A DNA stretch of 64,000 nucleotides from Diaphorobacter ruginosibacter (GTDB lineage Bacteria > Pseudomonadota > Gammaproteobacteria > Burkholderiales > Burkholderiaceae_C). Below the pieces are notes generated by a model, which saw nothing but the letters and a program-made list of their open reading frames with translations, ran no database searches and was not told the origin of the DNA. Positions within the stretch are counted from its first letter, which is position 1, and each line of letters opens with the position of its first letter. A program made the position numbers and the translations under genes. Shown here in pieces: positions 57,337-64,000 of this stretch. The stretch covers positions 62,001 through 126,000 of the forward strand of contig NZ_CP060714.1 of NCBI RefSeq assembly GCF_014395975.1, written 5' to 3'.

Positions 57337-58791
57337 TCATGCCAGCCTGGCCTTGAGCAGCTCGTTGACCTGCCCCGGGTTCGCCTTGCCCTTGGAGGCC
57401 TTCATGACCTGGCCGACCAGCGCGTTGAACGCCTTGTCCTTGCCGGCCCTGTACTGCTCGACGTTGGCGGGGTTGGCGGCGATCACCTCGTCGATGATCT
57501 TCTCGAGCGCGCCCGTGTCGTTCATCTGCTTGAGGCCCTTGGCCTCGATCACCGCGTCGACGTCCGAGCCCTCGCCGGTCCACAGCACCTCGAACACCTG
57601 CTTCGCGGCGTTGTTGCTGATGGTGCCGTCCTGGATGCGCTGGATCAGCGCGCCCAGTTGCTCGGCGGACACCTTCACCTGCTCGATCGCGATTTCCTCG
57701 TGGTTGAGGCGGCGCGAGATCTCGCCCATCACCCAGTTGGAGGCCAGCTTGGGCTGTCCGCACACCTTGGCTGCGACCTCGAAGTAGTCGGCCATGCCCT
57801 GGCTTTGCGTGAGCGTGGTGGCGTCGTATTCGGGCAGGCCGTACTGGCCGACGAAGCGGTCCGCGCGCTGGCGGGGCAGCTCGGGCATGTCCGCCTTCAC
57901 CTTCTCCACCCAGTCGGCGGCCACATGCAGCGGCGGCAGGTCGGGATCGGGGAAGTAGCGGTAGTCGGCCGAGTCTTCCTTGGTGCGCATGGCGCGGGTC
58001 TCGCCCGTGTCGGGGTTGAAGAGCACGGTGGCCTGCTGGATCGTGCGGCCGTCCTCGATTTCCTCGATCTGCCAGCGGATCTCGTAGTCGATGGCGATCT
58101 GCATGTTCCGGAACGAGTTCAGGTTCTTGATCTCGCGGCGCGTGCCCAGCGGCTGGCCGGGCTTGCGCACCGACACGTTGGCGTCGCAGCGGAACGAGCC
58201 CTCCTGCATGTTGCCGTCGCAGATGCCGATCCAGGTGACGATCTTGTGCAGCTCCTTGGCGTAGGCCACGGCCTCCTCGGTGCTGCGGATGTCGGGCTCG
58301 GTCACGATCTCGAGCAGTGGCGTGCCCGCGCGGTTCAGGTCGATGCCCGACTGGCCGATGAATTCATCGTGCACGGACTTGCCCGCGTCCTCCTCCAGAT
58401 GGGCGCGCACCAGGCGCACGGTCTTCTTCTCGTCGCCGACGAAGAAGCTCACCGTGCCGCCCTGCACCACCGGAATCTCGAACTGGCTGATCTGGTAGCC
58501 CTTGGGCAGGTCGGGGTAGAAGTAGTTCTTGCGCGCGAAGATGCTCACGGGCGCGATGTGCGAGCCCAGCGCCAGGCCCAGCTTGATCGCGCATTCCACG
58601 GCCTTGCGGTTCATCACCGGCAGCGTGCCGGGCAGCGCCAGGTCCACGGGGCAGGCCTGCGTGTTGGGCTCGGCGCCGAAGGCGGTGCTGGCGCGGCTGA
58701 AGATCTTGGACTGGGTGGCAAGCTGCGTGTGCGTCTCGAAGCCGATCACCACTTCATAGCCGTTGATGAGCTTGATGGTCTGTTCTGTCAT
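57337..58791 (-). CDS. gatB: Asp-tRNA(Asn)/Glu-tRNA(Gln) amidotransferase subunit B
   Basis: A 484-residue tRNA-binding kinase subunit. The N-terminal GYEVVIGFETHTQLATQSKI, the zinc- and ATP-site region FSRASTAFGAEPNTQACPVD, GNMQEGSFRCDANVSVR and the C-terminal YqeY-like helical domain are canonical. It activates the mischarged tRNA by phosphorylation before amidation. AGGAG lies 10 bases upstream of the ATG at 58791. It is the third gene of a gatC-gatA-gatB operon. Confidence 0.97.
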   Translation of the reverse strand: MTEQTIKLINGYEVVIGFETHTQLATQSKIFSRASTAFGAEPNTQACPVDLALPGTLPVMNRKAVECAIKLGLALGSHIAPVSIFARKNYFYPDLPKGYQISQFEIPVVQGGTVSFFVGDEKKTVRLVRAHLEEDAGKSVHDEFIGQSGIDLNRAGTPLLEIVTEPDIRSTEEAVAYAKELHKIVTWIGICDGNMQEGSFRCDANVSVRKPGQPLGTRREIKNLNSFRNMQIAIDYEIRWQIEEIEDGRTIQQATVLFNPDTGETRAMRTKEDSADYRYFPDPDLPPLHVAADWVEKVKADMPELPRQRADRFVGQYGLPEYDATTLTQSQGMADYFEVAAKVCGQPKLASNWVMGEISRRLNHEEIAIEQVKVSAEQLGALIQRIQDGTISNNAAKQVFEVLWTGEGSDVDAVIEAKGLKQMNDTGALEKIIDEVIAANPANVEQYRAGKDKAFNALVGQVMKASKGKANPGQVNELLKARLA

Positions 58792-58811
58792 GTTCTTGTT
58801 CTCCTGCTGGT

Positions 58812-60293
58812 TCACTGGCTCAAACCAGCGGGCTGGCGCAGGTGGAAGTCGGTGGCCTGCTGCAGCCGGTGGGCTGCATTGAGCAGGCGCGCTTCGCCGA
58901 AGTAGTTGCCGATGAGCTGCAGGCCCACGGGCATGCCGCCCTCGCCGAAGCCGGCGGGCACGCTCATGCCGGGCAGGCCGGCGAGCGAGGCGGGCAGGGT
59001 GTAGATGTCGGCCAGGTAGTTGGCGAGCGGGTCGCTCTTGCCGCCCAGCGCCCAGGCGACCGTGGGGGCAGCGGGCCCGGCGATCACGTCGCATTCCTTG
59101 AACGCGGCCTGGAAGTCGTCGGCGATCATGCGGCGGATCTTCTGCGCCTGCAGGTAGTAGGCATCGTAATAGCCATGGCTCAGCACATAGGTGCCGATGA
59201 TGATGCGGCGCTTGACCTCGTCGCCGAAGCCCTCGGCGCGGGTCTTCTTGTACATGTCCAGCAGGTCGGTGTAGTCCTTGGCGCGGTGGCCGAACTTCAC
59301 GCCGTCGAAGCGCGAGAGATTGGACGAGGCTTCGGCCGGCGCGATGATGTAGTACACCGGGATCGACAGCTCGGTGCGCGGCAGGCTGATGGGCACGAGC
59401 CTGGCGCCAAGCTTCTCGTACTCCTTGAGCGCTCCGTCGATGGCTGCGCGCACGTCGGCGGCGAGGCCGTCGCCGAAGAATTCCTTGGGAATGCCGATGC
59501 GCAGGCCTTCGAGCGAGTCATTCAGGCGCAGCGTGAAGTCTTCGGCGGGCGTGTCGAGGCTCGTGGAGTCGCGGTCCGCATCGGGACCGCACATGGCCGA
59601 GAGCATCAGCGCGCAGTCTTCGGCCGAGCGGGCCATGGGGCCGGCCTGGTCGAGGCTCGATGCGAATGCGATCATGCCGTAGCGGCTGGCGCGGCCATAG
59701 GTGGGCTTGATGCCGGTGACGCCGCAGAACGACGCGGGCTGGCGGATCGAGCCGCCGGTGTCGGTGCCGGTGGCGCCGGGCGCCAGGCGCGCCGCGATCG
59801 CAGCCGCCGAGCCGCCCGAGGAGCCGCCCGGAACGCGGGCCTTGTCCCAGGGGTTCAGCACCTTGCCGATGGCGGAGTTCTCGTTGGCCGAGCCCATGGC
59901 GAACTCGTCCATGTTGAGCTTGCCCAGGGTGACGCAGCCGGCGTCGGCCAGCCGGCTCACCATGGTCGCGTCGAACGGCGACTGGTAGCCCGCGAGCATC
60001 TTCGACGCGGCGGTGGTCGGGAAGTCCTTGGTGACGAACAGGTCCTTGTGGGCGATGGGCACGCCGGCAAGCGGCGCGCTGCTGCCGGCGGCAATGGCGG
60101 CGTCGGCGGCGCGGGCCTGGGCGAGCGTCACGTCCTCGTTGATGTGGACATAGGCGCCGAGGTCATCGTGGGCCTTGGCGCGGGCGAGAAAATGCTGTGC
60201 GGCCTCGACGGAGGAAACCTCGCGGGCCTTGAGCCTGGCCGCCAATTGGGCGAGGCTCAGGTCGTGCAGATCGCTGGAAGCGGGAGTGCTCAT
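58812..60293 (-). CDS. gatA: Asp-tRNA(Asn)/Glu-tRNA(Gln) amidotransferase subunit A
   Basis: A 493-residue amidase that releases ammonia from glutamine. The Ser-cisSer-Lys triad is visible: Lys in PIAHKDLFVTKDF, cis-Ser in VPGGSSGGSAAAIAARL, and nucleophile Ser in GTDTGGSIRQPASFCG. Length and motifs are normal. It lies between gatC (32-base gap) and gatB (20-base gap) in one operon. Confidence 0.97.
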   Translation of the reverse strand: MSTPASSDLHDLSLAQLAARLKAREVSSVEAAQHFLARAKAHDDLGAYVHINEDVTLAQARAADAAIAAGSSAPLAGVPIAHKDLFVTKDFPTTAASKMLAGYQSPFDATMVSRLADAGCVTLGKLNMDEFAMGSANENSAIGKVLNPWDKARVPGGSSGGSAAAIAARLAPGATGTDTGGSIRQPASFCGVTGIKPTYGRASRYGMIAFASSLDQAGPMARSAEDCALMLSAMCGPDADRDSTSLDTPAEDFTLRLNDSLEGLRIGIPKEFFGDGLAADVRAAIDGALKEYEKLGARLVPISLPRTELSIPVYYIIAPAEASSNLSRFDGVKFGHRAKDYTDLLDMYKKTRAEGFGDEVKRRIIIGTYVLSHGYYDAYYLQAQKIRRMIADDFQAAFKECDVIAGPAAPTVAWALGGKSDPLANYLADIYTLPASLAGLPGMSVPAGFGEGGMPVGLQLIGNYFGEARLLNAAHRLQQATDFHLRQPAGLSQ

Positions 60294-60325
60294 GCTGTGT
60301 GCTCTTTTCTTGTTGTTCTCTGGAC

Positions 60326-60625
60326 TTACTCGATGACCTTGGGGACGAGGAAATAGCCCTTTTCCACCGCGGGTGCGCTCTTCTGGTTGGCCTCGCGGTT
60401 GTCGGGCTCGCTCACCACGTCCTCGCGCAGGCGCAGCGCGATCTCCTGGATGGCGGCCACGGGATGCGACAGCGGCGTCACGCTCGAGGTGTCCACGGCG
60501 CGCATCTGCTCGACCACCTCGAAGAACTGATTGAGTCCAGTGAGCATGCGCTCACTCTCGTTTTGGTTAAGTTCCAGCCGTGCCAGATTGGCAATGCGGG
60601 CAATGTCGTCTTGTGTCAGTGCCAT
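60326..60625 (-). CDS. gatC: Asp-tRNA(Asn)/Glu-tRNA(Gln) amidotransferase subunit C
   Basis: A 99-residue small subunit that stabilises the GatA-GatB complex. The family pattern is present: DIARIANLARLELNQNESER near residue 7 and LRLREDVVSEPDNREANQKS leading to a C-terminal FLVPKVIE. It is the first gene of the operon, reading away from mreB. Confidence 0.95.
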   Translation of the reverse strand: MALTQDDIARIANLARLELNQNESERMLTGLNQFFEVVEQMRAVDTSSVTPLSHPVAAIQEIALRLREDVVSEPDNREANQKSAPAVEKGYFLVPKVIE

Positions 60626-61166
60626 AGAAATCTCTGGGAGGAAGTCGACCCGGGCATCGATACGCCGGAGAGCCCAGGCAGGGTGCCGGCCGGTGGATGC
60701 GCAAAAGGGGAAGCCATCTATTATCCTGCCTTTGAACCCGGCACCTCCGGCGTGTGCGGGCAAGGCCGCCTGGCAGGCTTGGTCAAAGCCCCATGCGGCC
60801 AGGGGCCGGGCCGGCGACGATCATGGCCCGGAGGCCTGGATCGCGGAGATGGCCGACGTCATTTGCTGCACTCTGCTCCCCCTGCTTCGCGGCCGTTTCG
60901 TCCCCATTTCGGTGCGTGGCGGCGCCTTGCGCGGTGCAGAAACAATGGATCGTGGTCGCGAGGGGCGAATTCCGCAAGGAAACTGTGTGTAAAGCCCCAA
61001 TCCAGGCGGTTTTGACAGCAGTTATTCACAGGTGTTGCGGTATTATGCCGGCTTTGCCGCAATACCCTCCGCACTGTCGGTCAGTGTGCGAACAAGGCCA
61101 AAATCTACCCCGTTTTTCCCGGCGACGGCACGCCGATGTGCCTGCCGTGCCTGAGAGGATTCTTGA
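60626..61166. other. Divergent promoter region between gatC and mreB
   Basis: About 540 bases with no supported gene. Near mreB there is a consensus TTGACA at 61012-61017 and a TATTAT at 61041-61046, but 23 bases apart, too far for an ordinary sigma-70 pair, so they may belong to different promoters. TTGCGG (61035-61040) and CCGCAA, and GGTATT and AATACC, form two overlapping, mutually exclusive stems around 61035-61067. The left part, toward gatC, has no recognisable element. Confidence 0.4.
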
Positions 61167-62210
61167 ATGTTCGGAGCTTTCCGTCGGTACTTCTCCACCG
61201 ACCTCGCCATCGATCTGGGCACCGCCAACACCCTGATCTTCGCCCGTGACAAGGGCATCGTCCTCGACGAACCCTCGGTGGTCGCCATCCGCCACGAAGG
61301 CGGACCCCACGGCAAGAAGGTGATCCAGGCAGTGGGCCGCGAGGCCAAGGCCATGCTCGGCAAGGTTCCAGGCAACATCGAAGCCATCCGTCCCATGAAG
61401 GACGGCGTGATCGCGGACTTCGTGATCACCGAGAACATGATCAAGCAGTTCATCAAGATGGTTCATCCGCGCTCGGTGCTCACGCCGAGCCCGCGCATCA
61501 TCATCTGCGTGCCCTGCGGCTCCACCCAGGTGGAGCGCCGCGCGATCCGCGATGCGGCCGAAGCGGCCGGCGCCACCAGCGTCGACCTGATCGAGGAACC
61601 CATGGCCGCCGGTATTGGCGCGGGCCTGCCGGTCTCCGAAGCCTCGGGCTCGATGGTGGTGGACATCGGCGGCGGTACCACCGAGGTGGGCGTGATCTCG
61701 CTGGGCGGCATGGTCTACAAGGGTTCCGTGCGCGTGGGTGGAGACAAGTTCGACGAAGCCATCATCAACTACATCCGCCGCAACTACGGCATGCTGATCG
61801 GCGAGCCGACCGCCGAAGCCATCAAGAAGAACATCGGCTCCGCATTCCCTGGCTCCGAAGTCAAGGAAATGGAAGTCAAGGGCCGCAACCTGTCCGAGGG
61901 CGTGCCGCGCAGCTTCACCATCTCCAGCAACGAAGTGCTGGAGGCACTGACCGAGCCACTGAACCAGATCGTCTCCGCCGTGAAGAACGCGCTGGAGCAG
62001 ACACCGCCCGAACTGGGCGCCGACATCGCCGAGCGCGGCATGATGCTGACCGGCGGCGGTGCGCTGCTGCGCGACCTCGACCGCCTGCTGGCCGAGGAAA
62101 CCGGCCTGCCGGTGCTGGTGGCCGAAGAACCGCTGACCTGCGTGGTGCGTGGTTGCGGCATTGCGCTGGAGCGCATGGACCGCCACGGCGGCATCTTCAC
62201 CAACGAGTGA
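61167..62210 (+). CDS. mreB: Rod shape-determining protein MreB
   Basis: A 347-residue actin homologue that guides side-wall peptidoglycan synthesis. Actin-family phosphate loops are visible: DLAIDLGTANTLIFARDKGI near the start and MVVDIGGGTTEVGVISLGG near residue 168, with ERRAIRDAAEAAGATSVDLI and EEPMAAGIGAGLPV between them and TGGGALLRDLDRLLAEET near the C-terminus. The ATG at 61167 gives the usual N-terminus MFGAFRRYFSTDLAIDLG. mreC follows 56 bases later. Confidence 0.98.
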   Translation: MFGAFRRYFSTDLAIDLGTANTLIFARDKGIVLDEPSVVAIRHEGGPHGKKVIQAVGREAKAMLGKVPGNIEAIRPMKDGVIADFVITENMIKQFIKMVHPRSVLTPSPRIIICVPCGSTQVERRAIRDAAEAAGATSVDLIEEPMAAGIGAGLPVSEASGSMVVDIGGGTTEVGVISLGGMVYKGSVRVGGDKFDEAIINYIRRNYGMLIGEPTAEAIKKNIGSAFPGSEVKEMEVKGRNLSEGVPRSFTISSNEVLEALTEPLNQIVSAVKNALEQTPPELGADIAERGMMLTGGGALLRDLDRLLAEETGLPVLVAEEPLTCVVRGCGIALERMDRHGGIFTNE

Positions 62211-62266
62211 CCGAAAGAGCGGGCCAGCGTGGTGCATGCAGGGTGCGTAGTCCAATGGAGTAGGCC

Positions 62267-63241
62267 ATGCCTCTAGGCACGCTGGACCGAAAGGCCCCGT
62301 CTCTTTTCAAGCACGGCCCCTCGCCCCTCGCACGCCTGACTCTCTACAGCGCCTTGGCGCTGTTTTTGATGGTGGCGGATGCGCGTTTCCATGTCACCGA
62401 GCCCATCCGTGGCGCGATCGGGACGGTGCTCATGCCGATCCAGTGGGCCATGCTCAAGCCGGTGGAGTTCGCACAGTACGGCGCGGGCTACTTCCAGGCG
62501 CTCGAGGATGCACAGAAGGGCCGTGACGAAGCCCAGAGCAGGATGGCGGCCATGTCGCAGCAGGCCAACCAGGTCGACCTGCTGCTGCAGGAGAACACCC
62601 AGCTGCGCCAGTTGCTCGAGCTGCGCGAGCGCGTCAAGGCCGAAGGCATGGCCGCGCAGGTCGTCTACGATGCCGCAGACCCCTATACCCGTCGCGTGGT
62701 CATCGATCGTGGGCAGATCGCCGGCGTCGTCCCGGGCTCTCCGGTGATCGATGCTTCGGGCGTACTCGGCCAGGTCACGCGGGTGTTCCCGCTCTCCAGC
62801 GAGGTGACGCTGCTGATCGACCGCGACCAGGCGATCCCTGTGCGGAACATGCGCACCGGTGCGCGGGGCGTGGCCTATGGCGATCCCGTGATGCTGCATG
62901 GCGGAGGCATGGAGCTGCGCTTCATGCCAAGCAATGCCGATGTACAAGAGGGCGATCTGCTCAGTACCAGCGGCATGGACGGCGTCTACCAGCCCGGGCT
63001 GCCGGTGGCCAGGGTGATCAAGGTGGAAAAGCGCGCCGATTCGTCGTTCTCGCGCATCTACTGCCAGCCCCTTGCACAGATGAGCGGCGCGCAATACGTC
63101 TCGGTCCTCAAGCCGCTCACCGACGGCGTGCGTGCCGAGGTCGAGGCCGAGGTACCGGCGCCGAAATCCGGCAAGGCCGAAAAGCCGGCCAAGGCCACGA
63201 AGGACCTTCCGGGCCGTGCCCAGAATGGAGGCCGCCCATGA
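62267..63241 (+). CDS. mreC: Rod shape-determining protein MreC
   Basis: A 324-residue bitopic membrane protein that links MreB to penicillin-binding proteins in the periplasm. One transmembrane segment (RLTLYSALALFLMVADARFH, about residues 25-45) is followed by a coiled coil (residues 75-120) and a two-barrel periplasmic domain (residues 125-275: VVIDRGQIAGVVPGSPVIDA, GQVTRVFPLSSEVTLLIDRD). The tail after 285 is Pro/Ala/Lys-rich and variable. It overlaps mreD by ATGA. Confidence 0.95.
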   Translation: MPLGTLDRKAPSLFKHGPSPLARLTLYSALALFLMVADARFHVTEPIRGAIGTVLMPIQWAMLKPVEFAQYGAGYFQALEDAQKGRDEAQSRMAAMSQQANQVDLLLQENTQLRQLLELRERVKAEGMAAQVVYDAADPYTRRVVIDRGQIAGVVPGSPVIDASGVLGQVTRVFPLSSEVTLLIDRDQAIPVRNMRTGARGVAYGDPVMLHGGGMELRFMPSNADVQEGDLLSTSGMDGVYQPGLPVARVIKVEKRADSSFSRIYCQPLAQMSGAQYVSVLKPLTDGVRAEVEAEVPAPKSGKAEKPAKATKDLPGRAQNGGRP

Positions 63242-63753
63242 TGCCCAAGGGCCAGCAGCTGCTGCTCCCCGTCAGCCCGCTGTTCATCGTCGCCAGCTTT
63301 GTCGTGGGGCTGGCCATCAATCTGCTGCCGCTCGGGCGCGTGGTCTGGACGCCCGACTGGCTGATGGTGCTGCTTGCGTTCTGGGGCATCCACCAGCCGC
63401 AGCGCGTGGGCATGAGCGTGGCTTTCATCCTCGGGCTGTGCATGGATGTGAGCCAGTCCGCGCTGCTCGGCCAGCATGCGCTGGTGTACTGCCTGCTGAT
63501 GTATGCGGCCCAGATGTCCAGCCGCCGCATGCTGTGGTTCAACGTGTGGCTGCAGGCGCTGCAGATGGTGCCGCTGTTCGTGGGAGCTCACGCGATCGAG
63601 CTCCTGCTGCGCCTGATCTCCGGGGGAACTTTGCCAGGCCTCGAAGGTCTGATTGCACCTGCGCTGGAAGCCGTTCTGTGGCCGATTGCCACGTGGATCC
63701 TGCTTGCGCCGCAGCGGCGTCCGCCCGATCCGGACGAGAACCGGCCGCTCTGA
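63238..63753 (+). CDS. mreD: Rod shape-determining protein MreD
   Basis: A 171-residue polytopic membrane protein with five to six hydrophobic helices. Typical elements are LLLPVSPLFIVASFVVGLAI, WTPDWLMVLLAFWGIHQPQR and GMSVAFILGLCMDVSQSALL followed by GQHALVYCLL. It is the membrane partner of MreC in the elongasome. The start overlaps the mreC stop (ATGA). The next gene begins 54 bases downstream. Confidence 0.95.
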   Translation: MMPKGQQLLLPVSPLFIVASFVVGLAINLLPLGRVVWTPDWLMVLLAFWGIHQPQRVGMSVAFILGLCMDVSQSALLGQHALVYCLLMYAAQMSSRRMLWFNVWLQALQMVPLFVGAHAIELLLRLISGGTLPGLEGLIAPALEAVLWPIATWILLAPQRRPPDPDENRPL

Positions 63754-63807
63754 TGCTTGCCGTGCCTGCCTGTTTGTCCGACCGGCCACCCATGAAGCCC
63801 GCACACC

Positions 63808-64000
63808 ATGACTGAATTGCGAAATGTAGAGGCCGACGTCTCTCGCTTCCGTTTGCGGGTGATCGTCGTCGGCTTCCTGGTCTTTCTGGCATTCCTGCTC
63901 ATCGTCTCGCGCCTGCTGGTGCTGCAGGTGGTGCGCCATGACGACCTGGCCGACCAGGCCGAGAGCAACCGCACGGCCGTCGTGCCGATCGTGCCCAACC
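63808..64000 (+). CDS. mrdA: Penicillin-binding protein 2 (3' end outside window)
   Basis: The first 64 codons of a long reading frame, cut by the window edge. A short cytoplasmic segment precedes one transmembrane helix (LRVIVVGFLVFLAFLLIVSR) and a periplasmic continuation with LVLQVVRHDDLADQAESNRT, the usual N-terminus of PBP2. It is placed directly after mreBCD, which is its standard location. It would be the transpeptidase of the elongasome. Confidence 0.9.
   Translation, partial: MTELRNVEADVSRFRLRVIVVGFLVFLAFLLIVSRLLVLQVVRHDDLADQAESNRTAVVPIVPN

Noticed and set aside
56590..58905. Plus-strand open frame of about 770 codons opposite gatB and ycxB.
   Set aside because: It runs across two genes with certain assignments on the other strand and shows no motif.
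61012..61046. TTGACA and TATTAT taken as one sigma-70 promoter for mreB.
   Set aside because: Their spacing of 23 bases is too long for a normal promoter; they were left only as separate elements.

Overview
The window is GC-rich, densely coded DNA from a betaproteobacterium, most likely of the family Comamonadaceae (Acidovorax, Comamonas or Delftia relatives). The indications are the gatC-gatA-gatB block divergent from mreB-mreC-mreD-mrdA, a LivM-LivG fusion, a Bug-type periplasmic receptor, a tripartite tricarboxylate (TTT) permease and a secreted protein ending in an IPTL-CTERM-like tail. No genus can be fixed from the sequence alone. I see no tRNA, rRNA, CRISPR array, intact insertion sequence or prophage.

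Layout. 1-4854: branched-chain-amino-acid-type ABC transporter (receptor cut by the window edge, LivH, fused LivM-LivG, LivF). 4820-11172: LysR regulator, cysteine hydrolase, then a VOC protein / Bug receptor / thiamine-diphosphate enzyme cluster divergent from a GntR regulator over a shared palindrome. 11289-14441: radA, a small membrane protein, ilvE and a zf-CHCC protein. 14542-20030: surface-polysaccharide genes (O-antigen-ligase-like, three glycosyltransferases, one unknown). 20065-28897: nitronate monooxygenase and LysR, YbfB-type MFS, an OmpR-type two-component system, AmpG-like MFS, AraC regulator, EamA exporter. 28872-35596: a 1271-residue secreted protein with an IPTL-CTERM-like tail, divergent from a NarL-type two-component system. 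35607-37188: M48 protease and MBL hydrolase. 37189-40134: accessory patch with orphan immunity-like genes and fragments, then CbrC and VF530 proteins and a structured palindromic element. 40159-45185: degradative HMG-CoA reductase (mvaA), two TTT-type membrane proteins and a divergent MocR regulator with an elaborate operator. 45324-49242: GntR/FCD regulator and an acyl-CoA dehydrogenase / SDR / phosphotransferase operon. 49224-54299: esterase, exonuclease III, pyrE, DUF4124 protein and a PAS-GGDEF-EAL protein. 54750-56398: sorAB sulfite dehydrogenase. 56746-64000: YcxB-like protein, gatCAB, mreBCD and the start of mrdA.

How genes work together. Several regulator-target pairs sit on visible palindromes: GntR with the TPP enzyme, MocR with mvaA, FCD-GntR with the acyl-CoA dehydrogenase operon. 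The mvaA cluster looks like mevalonate/HMG-CoA catabolism with a TTT-type transporter. The acyl-CoA dehydrogenase, SDR and APH-family kinase match the known logic of 4-hydroxyacyl-CoA breakdown by phosphorylation. The most unusual parts are the immunity-like patch near 37-39 kb, the secreted protein with its own two-component system, and the 79-base nested hairpin at 39933-40011.
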